Assembly (NCBI GenBank): GCA_036560445.1 | Contig: DATBRG010000029.1 | Coordinates: 1 to 56,264, forward strand | Origin: DATBRG01 sp036560445 | GTDB taxonomy: Bacteria > Pseudomonadota > Gammaproteobacteria > Burkholderiales > Methylophilaceae | DNA: 56,264 bases | Reading direction: 5' to 3' | Shown: one piece after another, positions 16,064 to 25,806 of the stretch | How positions within the stretch are numbered: position 1 is the stretch's first letter | Layout of the letters: each line of letters begins with the position of its first letter | Notes under the pieces: generated by a model | Database searches by the model: none | What the model saw: only the letters and a program-made list of their open reading frames with translations | What the model was told of the DNA's origin: nothing | Position numbers and translations under genes: made by a program

Positions 16064-17386
16064 TTAGGCACCAAATGGATGCTGTAGAACGATAGTCTCA
16101 TCTCGTTCCGGGCCAGTAGAAACAATAGCTACCGGTACCTCGCATAACACCTCGAGGCGCTTCAGGTACGCACGCGCATTGGCTGGCAAATCTTCCCAGC
16201 GGCTTACCCCAAATGTATTTTCGCTCCAGCCGGGCAAGGTCTCGTATATAGGTTTGCATCGAGAGACATCATCCGCACCCACAGGCAGCATACCAACGAT
16301 ATTACCGTCTAACTCATAACCGGTACAAATTTCAAGCTCGCTGATGCCATCCAATACATCCAATTTGGTAATACACAAGCCTGTCAGGCCATTAATACGT
16401 GCGGAGCGACGCAATGCTGCTGCATCGAACCAGCCGCAACGGCGCTTGCGCTTGGTCACTGTGCCAATCTCACGGCCCTTGGTGGACATCTGATAGCCAG
16501 GGCAATCTTCTGTCTCAATATCCAGTTCGCTAGGAAATGGGCCACCGCCAACGCGCGTGGTATAAGCCTTGGTAATACCCAGCACGTAGTGCAGCATATT
16601 CGGGCCAACACCAGCACCAGCTGAAGCCTGGCCGGAAACACAATTGGAAGAAGTCACATAGGGATAAGTGCCATGATCTATATCCAGCAGCGTACCCTGC
16701 GCACCTTCAAACAACAGGTTATGTCCAGCCTTATTGGCTTCGTACAATGCCGCTGAAATATCTGTAACCATGGGGCGCAGTATCTCAGCCTGTTGCATGG
16801 ATAAATCCAGTTGAGCCTGGTAGTCAGCAGGTTCAGCATTCAGGTATTTGGTCAGAACAAAATTATGATAATCAAAGACTTCTTTTAACTTCTCTGCAAA
16901 ACGCTCGGGGTAGAACAAATCGTACACTCGCAAAGCACGGCGAGCTACTTTATCCTCATAGGTCGGGCCTATACCCTTGCCGGTGGTGCCTATCTTCTTG
17001 TCTATACCACGTGCAATTTCACGCGCTTTATCCACACGGACATGGCAGTCGAGAATCAACGGGCAACCCGGGCTGACTTTCAGGCGGCTACGGACTTCGA
17101 TACCGGCTTTTTCCAGCCCAGTAATTTCTTCCAGTAGATGACCTGCATCCAGAACTACCCCGTTACCGATGTAACACTGCACACCTTCTCGCACAATACC
17201 GGATGGCACTAGGTTGAGCTTGTACTCACGTTGTGAAGCACCCTGGCCGATAACCAGCGTATGCCCTGCATTATGGCCGCCTTGAAAGCGCACTACTCCC
17301 TGAGCATGGTCGGTAAGCCAATCAACGATTTTCCCCTTACCCTCATCGCCCCATTGGGTGCCAATTACAACAACGTTCTTGTTCAT
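16064..17386 (-). CDS. purA: Adenylosuccinate synthetase
   Basis: First committed step from IMP to AMP, using GTP and aspartate. The GTP-binding loop is QWGDEGKGKIVD (11-22) with catalytic Asp14, and His42 lies in GGHNAGHT. VGGGPFPSEL and KRRCGWFDAAALR are other family blocks. The length of 440 residues is typical. It is placed between hisZ (19 bases upstream) and the flavoprotein gene, following the conserved hisZ-purA order. Confidence 0.98.
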   Translation of the reverse strand: MNKNVVVIGTQWGDEGKGKIVDWLTDHAQGVVRFQGGHNAGHTLVIGQGASQREYKLNLVPSGIVREGVQCYIGNGVVLDAGHLLEEITGLEKAGIEVRSRLKVSPGCPLILDCHVRVDKAREIARGIDKKIGTTGKGIGPTYEDKVARRALRVYDLFYPERFAEKLKEVFDYHNFVLTKYLNAEPADYQAQLDLSMQQAEILRPMVTDISAALYEANKAGHNLLFEGAQGTLLDIDHGTYPYVTSSNCVSGQASAGAGVGPNMLHYVLGITKAYTTRVGGGPFPSELDIETEDCPGYQMSTKGREIGTVTKRKRRCGWFDAAALRRSARINGLTGLCITKLDVLDGISELEICTGYELDGNIVGMLPVGADDVSRCKPIYETLPGWSENTFGVSRWEDLPANARAYLKRLEVLCEVPVAIVSTGPERDETIVLQHPFGA

Positions 17387-17405
17387 ATATGCAGCTAACT
17401 CTCTA

Positions 17406-18575
17406 CTAATTTAATAATTCTGGTGCGGCAACCACTTGCCAGACTGAGCCTTGCTTGACCAGCTTGCGATCGCAATTGAGTTCTTTACGATGCGCTTCAT
17501 GGCCAGGGAGTTCTTGTACCACTACTTCGCCCGCAAAGCGTAGCTCGGAAATCTTGGCTAACAGCTCAGGTTCATCCCCAAATGGGGCAAAGATGGCTGT
17601 TTCCTGCTCAGCAGGGGCTAGCGCGGTCACTACTCCGCGTAAATCGAGGCTAAACCCGGTTGCAGGTCGTGCACGGCCAAATACCGAGCCTATTTCGTCA
17701 TAACGTCCACCTAAGGCTAACGGGCCAGAATAGCCTTTTGCATAGGCAGCGAATACTAATCCGCTGTGGTAGTGGTAGCCACGTAGCTCTGACAAGTCAA
17801 AGCAGACATCAACACCCAAATCTGCCAGCTTTACGCTTACCTGACGCAGTTCATTCAGGGCCTTTGTAATACCGGCAATTGCTGGCAGACGTTGCTCTGC
17901 CTGATCCAATATGTCAGCCCCGCCATTAAGCTCGGTCAGGCTGACCAGCGCATCGCGTACTTGCTGGCTAAGGTTTTGGGTCAGGCTGTTAACACTGGCC
18001 TTATCCTTGCTCTGCAAAGCCGTGTAAATATCCTGCTCTAGTGGCTTGCTGATCTGACCTTGCAGCACCAGGCTACGGAATATGCCAACATGGCTAAAGT
18101 CTATGTGTAAGGACTTTACCCCTGCCGCCTGCAAGGCCTGGACCATCAGCCGCTGGATTTCAATATCACTTTCTACCCCGGCATGTCCAAACAGCTCTGC
18201 ACCCAATTGCAGGGGTTCGCGTGTTTGTGCCAAGCCATCAGGCTTAGTGCGTAGCACACTGCCTGCATAGCAAAGCCGGGTGACGCCCTGATTATTCAGC
18301 ATATGTGCATCAATACGTGCAGCTTGCGGAGTGGTATCGGCGCGCACGCCCATCAGACGCCCGGTAAGCTGGTCTACCACCTTGAATGTCGCCAGGTCTA
18401 GGTCATGGCCAACACCGGTAATCAGCGACTCCAGATATTCCAGCAATGGTGGAATGACATACTGGTAACCATGCACGCGAAAAAGATCCAGCAGGCTACG
18501 GCGCAATTGCTCAATACGCGCAGCTTCTGCAGGGAGTACGTCTTCTATATATTCAGGGAGTAACCAATTACGCAT
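17406..18575 (-). CDS. hisZ: ATP phosphoribosyltransferase regulatory subunit HisZ
   Basis: A HisRS paralogue without aminoacylation activity that activates the short-form HisG at the start of histidine synthesis. The N-terminus (WLLPEYIEDVLPAEAARIE) and the class II motif 2 region (RADTTPQAARIDAH) are typical. At 389 residues it lacks the anticodon-binding domain of HisS. Its place between DUF2065 and purA is the usual betaproteobacterial order. The presence of HisZ implies a short HisG elsewhere in the genome. Confidence 0.95.
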   Translation of the reverse strand: MRNWLLPEYIEDVLPAEAARIEQLRRSLLDLFRVHGYQYVIPPLLEYLESLITGVGHDLDLATFKVVDQLTGRLMGVRADTTPQAARIDAHMLNNQGVTRLCYAGSVLRTKPDGLAQTREPLQLGAELFGHAGVESDIEIQRLMVQALQAAGVKSLHIDFSHVGIFRSLVLQGQISKPLEQDIYTALQSKDKASVNSLTQNLSQQVRDALVSLTELNGGADILDQAEQRLPAIAGITKALNELRQVSVKLADLGVDVCFDLSELRGYHYHSGLVFAAYAKGYSGPLALGGRYDEIGSVFGRARPATGFSLDLRGVVTALAPAEQETAIFAPFGDEPELLAKISELRFAGEVVVQELPGHEAHRKELNCDRKLVKQGSVWQVVAAPELLN

Positions 18576-18598
18576 AAAAAATCTTTATTCCATCATGC

Positions 18599-18784
18599 CT
18601 AGTGAACGGCAATCATCAGCAACAGTCCGCCCAGCATGGAAGCAAGGCCGATAAACCTTAATTGCCCATCCTTGAGCTCGACCATACGCTGGAAAGTCTG
18701 GCGCCAGGCTTTAGGGGCGAGGAAAGGCAATATGCCCTCCAACACCAGCATCAGCCCAAAAGCAGTCAATAAGGTTGTCTTCAA
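18599..18784 (-). CDS. DUF2065-family small membrane protein
   Basis: A 61-residue protein with two hydrophobic helices (LLTAFGLMLVLEGILPFLAP and LRFIGLASMLGGLLLMIA) joined by a basic loop (KAWRQTFQRMVELKDGQ). This is the DUF2065 (YjeT-like) family, often found beside hflC. Function is unknown; the constant position next to HflKC suggests an accessory role at the membrane. It sits 18 bases after hflC. Confidence 0.9.
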   Translation of the reverse strand: MKTTLLTAFGLMLVLEGILPFLAPKAWRQTFQRMVELKDGQLRFIGLASMLGGLLLMIAVH

Positions 18785-18802
18785 AGTCAGGCTCTATTCC
18801 TG

Positions 18803-19678
18803 CTACTTCTTGCTTGCACCTGAGCTACGCATGTACTTGAAGAAGTCGGAGCTGGGGTCGAGCACAAGCACATCACTCTTGCTCTTGAAGCTGTTGCGAT
18901 AAGCCTCAAGGCTACGATAGAAAGCATAGAATTCCGGATTCTTGCTGTAAGCCTGCGCATAGGTTTCAGCAGCTTTGGCATCGCCCTCACCTTTTGCCGT
19001 CTGTGCGTCGCGATAGGCCTCAGCAATAATCACTTCACGCTGACGATCAGCATCTGCACGTATCTTTTCTGCAGCCGCCGAACCCTCTGAACGTAACTGG
19101 TTTGCTACACCCTTACGTTCAGCCTCCATACGTTGATAGACGGACTCACTAACCTCTTGCGGCAAATCTACACGTTTAAGGCGTACATCCAGCACCTGGA
19201 TACCCATTTGGCGCGAATCACGATCTGCACGCTGACGAAGTATCTCCATGATCTGGCTACGCTCACCGGAAACCACATCGTGAATAGTACGTTTGCCGAA
19301 TTCAGCACGTAGTCCGTCATTCACAGTCTGCGATAAACGGCGCTCCGCCTGGACTTCATCACCTTTGACCGAAACGTAATACTTGGCTGGATCAATAATT
19401 TTCCATTTCACGAAGGAGTCCACCAGTACGTTCTTCTTCTCGCTGGTAAGAAAACGGTCGGGTTCGACCCAGTTCAACGTCAGGATGCGCTTATCAAAAT
19501 AGCGTACGTTCTCCACCATCGGCATCTTGAAATAAAGGCCTGGCTCCTTCTTTACCGAGACAATCTCGCCCAAACGGAATACCAGTGCATATTCACGCTG
19601 ATCCACACTGAATGCGGACAAGCTCAGTAGCAGTAGTGCCGCAATCAAACCTAATACAACCAAACCTAAGTTCTTCAT
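18803..19678 (-). CDS. hflC: HflC, SPFH-domain modulator of FtsH protease
   Basis: The N-terminal membrane helix (LGLVVLGLIAALLLLSLSAF) is followed by the SPFH domain (FSVDQREYALVFRLGEIV...) and a long helical region rich in Ala, Glu and Arg (residues 170-250). The protein assembles with HflK into a large periplasmic-facing cage around FtsH that restrains its proteolysis. The 291-residue length is standard. Its start overlaps the hflK stop by one base, which implies coupled translation. Confidence 0.97.
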   Translation of the reverse strand: MKNLGLVVLGLIAALLLLSLSAFSVDQREYALVFRLGEIVSVKKEPGLYFKMPMVENVRYFDKRILTLNWVEPDRFLTSEKKNVLVDSFVKWKIIDPAKYYVSVKGDEVQAERRLSQTVNDGLRAEFGKRTIHDVVSGERSQIMEILRQRADRDSRQMGIQVLDVRLKRVDLPQEVSESVYQRMEAERKGVANQLRSEGSAAAEKIRADADRQREVIIAEAYRDAQTAKGEGDAKAAETYAQAYSKNPEFYAFYRSLEAYRNSFKSKSDVLVLDPSSDFFKYMRSSGASKK

Positions 19679-20865
19679 TATCGGCTCTCTCTATCTCGGC
19701 TGCGGAAAGCATCTCGCGAACGTTGTGTACTCGTATCAATATCCGGTATTGGTGTGCTTGGGGCCGTAGTTGCTTGGCCAGTGCCAGGGATGGTGGTAGG
19801 CGTACCGGTAGCCGACAGCAATTTATCTAGCGGCAGGTAAAGCAAACTGTTCCCGCCGCCCTTTTGATCTACGACAACTTTGCTCACGTTACTCAGAATT
19901 TGTTCCTGCATATCCAGATACAAGCGCTGGCGGGTGACTTCTGGTGCGCGCTGGTATTGTGCCAACACCTGTTCAAAACGGCTGGCATTACCTTTGGCTT
20001 CATTCTCTACACGTAGCTTGTAGCCAGCCCCCTCCTGTAGTAGCCGGGCAGCGGTACCGCGGGCTTTAGGGATAACATCATTAGCGTATGCCTGGCCTTC
20101 GTTAATTTGCCTGTCCAAGTCCTGCTTGGCTTTAACTGCATCATCGAAAGCCGCCTGTACTTGTTCAGGCGGTTGGGCGTTCTGCATGGTCACGCTGACG
20201 ATATTAATACCGGTCTGGTAGCGATCCAGTATCTCTTGCATGAGTTTCTTGGTGCCAGCAGCGATCTCGCCACGGCCTTCGTAAAGGGCAAAATCCAGCT
20301 TGTTTTTACCAACGACTTCACGAATCGCCGTCTCGGCGATACCACGCATTGATTCTTCCGCAGAGCGGTTGTTAAACAATGTATCTTCAACGCTCTTGAG
20401 GTTGTATTGAACTGCAAACTGCAAATCGATGATGTTTTCGTCATCAGTCAGCATGAGCGATTCACGCAACTCCTTGCTACGCGAGGAGCCACCCTCTGCA
20501 GAGCGGTAACCGACTTCTATGGTGCGCACCTGCTCCATATTGACCACAGTCACGCTTTCAATCGGATACGGCATATGCCAGCGCGGCCCCGGCGTGGTGG
20601 TTTCGACATGCTTGCCGAAACGCAGTACAACTCCGCGTGAACCTTGGTCAACGATATAGAAACCCGTAGCGAACCAGATGACTAGCACTAGGCCGATGAT
20701 AGGCAGAATTGCAAACGCACTATTCTCTGTTTCTGGCGGCTGCGTGCCACCTTTGGAGGATCGACCGAATAAGCCATTCAGCTTGCGACTGAATTGGCGC
20801 AATACTTCGTCCAAATCGGGCGGGCCGTCGTTATTACGGTTGCCCCAACCGGGATCGTTTGCCAT
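19678..20865 (-). CDS. hflK: HflK, SPFH-domain modulator of FtsH protease
   Basis: The Gly/Asn-rich cytoplasmic N-terminus (MANDPGWGNRNNDGPPDLDE) is typical of HflK. A membrane helix (ILPIIGLVLVIWFATGFYIV), the SPFH domain and a coiled-coil region (QVQAAFDDAVKAKQDLDRQI) follow. The C-terminal tail is Thr/Pro/Ser-rich and ends in an Arg-rich stretch. It is the partner of HflC in the FtsH-regulating complex. It lies 26 bases downstream of hflX in the conserved hfq-hflX-hflK-hflC order. Confidence 0.97.
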   Translation of the reverse strand: MANDPGWGNRNNDGPPDLDEVLRQFSRKLNGLFGRSSKGGTQPPETENSAFAILPIIGLVLVIWFATGFYIVDQGSRGVVLRFGKHVETTTPGPRWHMPYPIESVTVVNMEQVRTIEVGYRSAEGGSSRSKELRESLMLTDDENIIDLQFAVQYNLKSVEDTLFNNRSAEESMRGIAETAIREVVGKNKLDFALYEGRGEIAAGTKKLMQEILDRYQTGINIVSVTMQNAQPPEQVQAAFDDAVKAKQDLDRQINEGQAYANDVIPKARGTAARLLQEGAGYKLRVENEAKGNASRFEQVLAQYQRAPEVTRQRLYLDMQEQILSNVSKVVVDQKGGGNSLLYLPLDKLLSATGTPTTIPGTGQATTAPSTPIPDIDTSTQRSRDAFRSRDRESR

Positions 20866-20891
20866 GAATTACTCCGAAATTTGATTAATCG

Positions 20892-22031
<1,140 letters not shown>

Positions 22032-22060
22032 GGCGCCTATCGGTCATGTTGCTGTTGTTA

Positions 22061-22300
22061 TCATTCTTCAGCGGGCGGGCTGCTGGGTATGCTGACGGCC
22101 CGGCCAGGTACGATCGTGGAAATAGCATGCTTGTAAACCATCTGTGTCACTGTATTTTTAAGCAGGATGACGTATTGGTCGAAAGAATCAACCTGGCCCT
22201 GCAATTTGATGCCGTTAACCAGATAGATAGAAACTGGCACATGTTCCTTACGCAGGACATTAAGAAATGGGTCTTGTAGCATTTGCCCTTTGGTGTTCAT
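22061..22300 (-). CDS. hfq: RNA chaperone Hfq
   Basis: Sm-like hexameric protein that pairs small RNAs with messages. The Sm1 core has QDPFLNVLRKEHVPVSIYLV and the Sm2 motif is YKHAIST. The length is 79 residues with a short tail (SIPSSPPAEE). A strong ribosome-binding site (AAAGGAAAAGGAGC) precedes the ATG. The 262-base gap upstream has no gene; TTGACG at 22373-22368 on the minus strand could be a -35 box, but the matching -10 is ambiguous. Hfq heads the run that continues to mfnB. Confidence 0.98.
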   Translation of the reverse strand: MNTKGQMLQDPFLNVLRKEHVPVSIYLVNGIKLQGQVDSFDQYVILLKNTVTQMVYKHAISTIVPGRAVSIPSSPPAEE

Positions 22301-22562
22301 TTTTTTGCTCCTTTTCCTTTTAATTCTAGATATTTGGTGGAGTTTTTAAGTTATTAATCAAACTTTACGTCAAAAAACCCTGCACAGCTAGCATCTAAAT
22401 CACTACCAATAAAGATAATGGGGGTAATCTTATTCAATACAAGTAGCGCCTAGACTAAGCACAAATCATGCACAAGCTTCCGCCTACCAAATTCAATCTC
22501 TATAGCAACAACATTATTACGACTGTACTTTACAAACTTTGTTCTGGCATTAGTCCAAATGA

Positions 22563-23966
22563 TTACTGTAATTCAGCTAAAAATGGCTGAATACGAGCCA
22601 GGGTCTCTGTTTTGCCTAATAACACCATGACCGCATCGATGCTTGGAGACTGTGTTCCACCAGTCAACATTACGCGCAACGGCATTGCCACCTTGGGGAA
22701 TTTCAGGGCATTACTGGTAACCGCATATTCAATGGCACCGTGAATTGCATCTATAGTCCAATCACTAGCCGCCAACTGCTGGGTTAGCGCATGCATTACA
22801 GGCAAAATCTCCGCCGTAAGATGTTTTTGTTTAGCCTCTGCATCTACAACTGGCTTCTGGTAAAAATAAATAATGCTGCTGGCGAGCGCATTCAAAGTGC
22901 TGGCTCGTTCACGATATAACCCAAGCACATCAGGCAATGCCGGCTGTGTTGTCACAGCAACACCGATAGCGGCGAGTCGCTTGGTTATATCAGCAACCAG
23001 TTCGGCCATATCAGCCTGCTTGATATAGTTCGCATTGAGCCAGTTAAGCTTTTCCGTATTGAACTGCGCCGCAGATGGCGTGATATGGTCAAGATCAAAC
23101 CATTGACAGAACTGGTCCATGGTAAATATTTCTTCATTACCATGTGACCAACCCAGGCGCGCCAGATAATTCAGCACCGCTTCTGGCAAATAACCATCCT
23201 CGTGATACTGCATCACACTGACAGCACCATGGCGCTTGGATAGCTTCTGGCCATCATCACCAAGAATCATGGAAAGATGGGCATATTGTGGGATATTTGC
23301 CCCTAGCGCTTCCAGCATATTGATCTGGCGGGGGGTATTGTTAACGTGGTCATCACCTCGTATTACCTGCGTAATGCCCATTTCCCAGTCATCCACCACC
23401 ACGCAGAAATTGTAAGTGGGAGTGCCGTCGGCACGAGCAATGATAAGATCATCCAGCTCTTCGTTGGAGACCGTGATATGCCCCTTAACGAGATCATCCC
23501 AGCTCACATTGCCTGTCAATGGATTCCTGAAGCGCATTACTGGAGGAATCCCAGCCGGGACTGGCGGCAATTGCTTGCCTGGTTCTGGCCTCCAGCGGCC
23601 GTCATAGCGTGGCTTAATTCCTTGCGCCATTTGCTGTTCGCGCATGGCATCCAGCTCTTCACGGCTAGCATAGCAATGATAAGCCTTGCCTTCATCCAAC
23701 AGCTTCTGGATCATCTCCTTGTATCGATCCATACGCTGCATCTGGTAGAACGGGCCCTCATCCCAATTCAGGCCCAGCCAGTTCATGCCATCAAGAATGG
23801 CTTGCACCGCTTCTGGCGTGGAGCGGGCGACATCGGTATCTTCAATTCGGAGAATAAACTGGCCTGCGTGCTTGCGGGCATAAGCCCATGAGAATAGCGC
23901 GGTACGTGCGCCACCTATATGCAGAAAACCAGTGGGGCTGGGGGCAAAACGGGTACGAACGGTCAT
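22563..23966 (-). CDS. gltX: Glutamyl-tRNA synthetase
   Basis: Class I aminoacyl-tRNA synthetase that charges tRNA-Glu. The HIGH-type motif is PSPTGFLHIGGARTALF (10-26), and the KMSKS loop is QKLSKRHG near residue 240. The 467-residue length and the C-terminal helical anticodon-binding domain fit a discriminating bacterial GluRS. The gene stands as a single unit; the next gene upstream (SemiSWEET) is divergent. Confidence 0.97.
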   Translation of the reverse strand: MTVRTRFAPSPTGFLHIGGARTALFSWAYARKHAGQFILRIEDTDVARSTPEAVQAILDGMNWLGLNWDEGPFYQMQRMDRYKEMIQKLLDEGKAYHCYASREELDAMREQQMAQGIKPRYDGRWRPEPGKQLPPVPAGIPPVMRFRNPLTGNVSWDDLVKGHITVSNEELDDLIIARADGTPTYNFCVVVDDWEMGITQVIRGDDHVNNTPRQINMLEALGANIPQYAHLSMILGDDGQKLSKRHGAVSVMQYHEDGYLPEAVLNYLARLGWSHGNEEIFTMDQFCQWFDLDHITPSAAQFNTEKLNWLNANYIKQADMAELVADITKRLAAIGVAVTTQPALPDVLGLYRERASTLNALASSIIYFYQKPVVDAEAKQKHLTAEILPVMHALTQQLAASDWTIDAIHGAIEYAVTSNALKFPKVAMPLRVMLTGGTQSPSIDAVMVLLGKTETLARIQPFLAELQ

Positions 23967-24105
23967 GGATTGGCTGGCTGAACTTAAAATGGGATTTTAC
24001 CACGCCAGCACTAGGCTTAGCTTGAATTTGACCCATATGTATCTGCATGGTCTAATCTCGCCCTGCCAAATTTGTATTTACCTAGCCTGGCCTTCTGGAG
24101 AAAGC

Positions 24106-24378
24106 ATGAGCCACGAACTAAGCGAGCTAATCGGCTACTGTGCCGCCTTCCTGACTACAGCAGCATTTATCCCTCAGGCCTATAAATCCTGGCGTACACG
24201 TGATTTATCGGGGATTTCCCTACCCATGTACAGCCTATTCACCAGCGGCGTCGCATTATGGCTGGTATACGGCATTTGTATAGCCAGCATACCAGTCATC
24301 GTTGCGAATGCCCTTACCCTGTTGCTTTCAGCGATTGTGTTACAACTTAAAATCGCGCAAGTGCTGACGAAACACTAA
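24106..24378 (+). CDS. SemiSWEET-type PQ-loop transporter
   Basis: A 90-residue protein with three membrane helices and the PQ motif in FIPQAYKSWRTRDLSGIS, followed by FTSGVALWLVYG. This is the single three-helix repeat of bacterial SemiSWEETs, which dimerise and can carry sugars. I start at the ATG preceded by GGAG; an in-frame start much further upstream adds 58 unlikely residues. It ends three bases from the stop of the convergent outer-membrane channel gene. The substrate is unknown. Confidence 0.88.
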   Translation: MSHELSELIGYCAAFLTTAAFIPQAYKSWRTRDLSGISLPMYSLFTSGVALWLVYGICIASIPVIVANALTLLLSAIVLQLKIAQVLTKH

Positions 24379-24381
24379 ACC

Positions 24382-25806
24382 CTATTCGGCTTTCCAGCCA
24401 CCACCCAATGCCTTAAACAGGTCCACTGTGGCCACCAACCTAGCCTGGCGGCTCTGGATGTAGGCCAGGGCCGCCTCGTTGTAAACACGCTGCGCATCCA
24501 GCACATCCAGATAAGCTGAATAGCCCGATTTATAACGGTTATCCGCAATCTGTAAAGCCTGCTTAGCTGCTTGCTGGCTGCGGTTCAGCGCGGCCTCTCG
24601 TTCTGCACTCTGGCGCACGGTAACCAGTGCATCATTTACTTCCTTGAAAGCGGTTTGCACCGACCCTACATAAGACGCCAGCGCCTGTTTCTGTTGGGCG
24701 CTAGCCTGGTCTACCTTGGATTCCAGTCGGCCTGAATCAAAAATCGGCAGATTGAGGCTTAGCCCCAGTGACCAGATACGTGCGGCTGATTTCAAGATGT
24801 CGCTAAGTTCTATACTTTCGCCACCAAAATCACCAGTAAGTGAGATGCTAGGATACAAAGCCGCCTTTGCCACGCCAATTTTTGCATTAGCCGCGATCAT
24901 GTTCTGTTCTGCCTGGCGCACATCCGGCCTCGCTTCTAGCAAGCTCGAAGGCAAACCAGCTGGTGGAACTGGTGGGATTGGCAAGTTATTGATATCGCCT
25001 TCGGTTATCTTCAGATTGAGATCGCCCGTCAGTACAGCCAGTTGATGCTCGGTAATTGCACGTTGGCGAACCAGCTCTGCTATCTGCGCTTCAATATTGG
25101 CACTGGCAGATTCCGCCTGATTTACTTCTAGTGCTGAGGCAACGCCACCTTGCAGGCGACGCTTGGTTAATGCCAGGCTTTCATCACGGCTGCGCAAATT
25201 ATCCTTGGACACGGTAATTTGCGCCTCTAGACTACGTAGCAACAAGTAATTACTGGCAACCAACCCTGAAAGCGACAAATCCACCGTATCTTTGGCATAC
25301 CGCGTGGCCAAGGCCTGGGCTCTCGCCGACTCTTTAGCACGCCGTAGCTTGCCCCAGAAATCCAGCTCAAACGTAGTGCCCAACCCCACCGTAAAATCAT
25401 TACGCGGATTCAGCCCATTAAATACCGGGAAAGCCCCTGCCTCTGTAACACGGGAACGGGTTGCAGTCGAATTAAGGTCGACTTCAGGATAAAGCGCCGC
25501 GCCTACTTCACGCAATGCAGCATCGGCTTCTTCTACCCGTGCCACGGCCACCTTGACATCGGTATTATTGCTACGCGCTTTTTGCACCAGATCGTTTAAT
25601 ACAGGGTCCTGGTACAACTCCCACCAGCTACTGGAAACTACTGCAGATGCTTGCTCTGTTGTAATGTCTTTTTCACTGAACTGCGCTGGCACTTTGGCAT
25701 CTGGGCGCTCATAGTCCGGGCCCAGTAACGCGCAACCAGGCAACGTCACAGCGAGCAATACCAGCGATGAAAGCTTAAGTTTTTGATACTTTTTTTCTGG
25801 CATCAT
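24382..25806 (-). CDS. RND efflux outer-membrane lipoprotein channel (NodT/OprM family)
   Basis: TolC-like trimeric channel of the NodT group. The signal peptide ends in the lipobox TLPGC (lipidated Cys25), followed by ALLGPDYERPD, the usual start of mature OprM-type proteins. Two OEP repeats follow with long helices (NLRSRDESLALTKRRLQGGV and its C-terminal counterpart). The length of 474 residues fits. Its ATG overlaps the pump stop codon by four bases, so it is the last gene of the adaptor-pump-channel operon. Confidence 0.95.
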   Translation of the reverse strand: MMPEKKYQKLKLSSLVLLAVTLPGCALLGPDYERPDAKVPAQFSEKDITTEQASAVVSSSWWELYQDPVLNDLVQKARSNNTDVKVAVARVEEADAALREVGAALYPEVDLNSTATRSRVTEAGAFPVFNGLNPRNDFTVGLGTTFELDFWGKLRRAKESARAQALATRYAKDTVDLSLSGLVASNYLLLRSLEAQITVSKDNLRSRDESLALTKRRLQGGVASALEVNQAESASANIEAQIAELVRQRAITEHQLAVLTGDLNLKITEGDINNLPIPPVPPAGLPSSLLEARPDVRQAEQNMIAANAKIGVAKAALYPSISLTGDFGGESIELSDILKSAARIWSLGLSLNLPIFDSGRLESKVDQASAQQKQALASYVGSVQTAFKEVNDALVTVRQSAEREAALNRSQQAAKQALQIADNRYKSGYSAYLDVLDAQRVYNEAALAYIQSRQARLVATVDLFKALGGGWKAE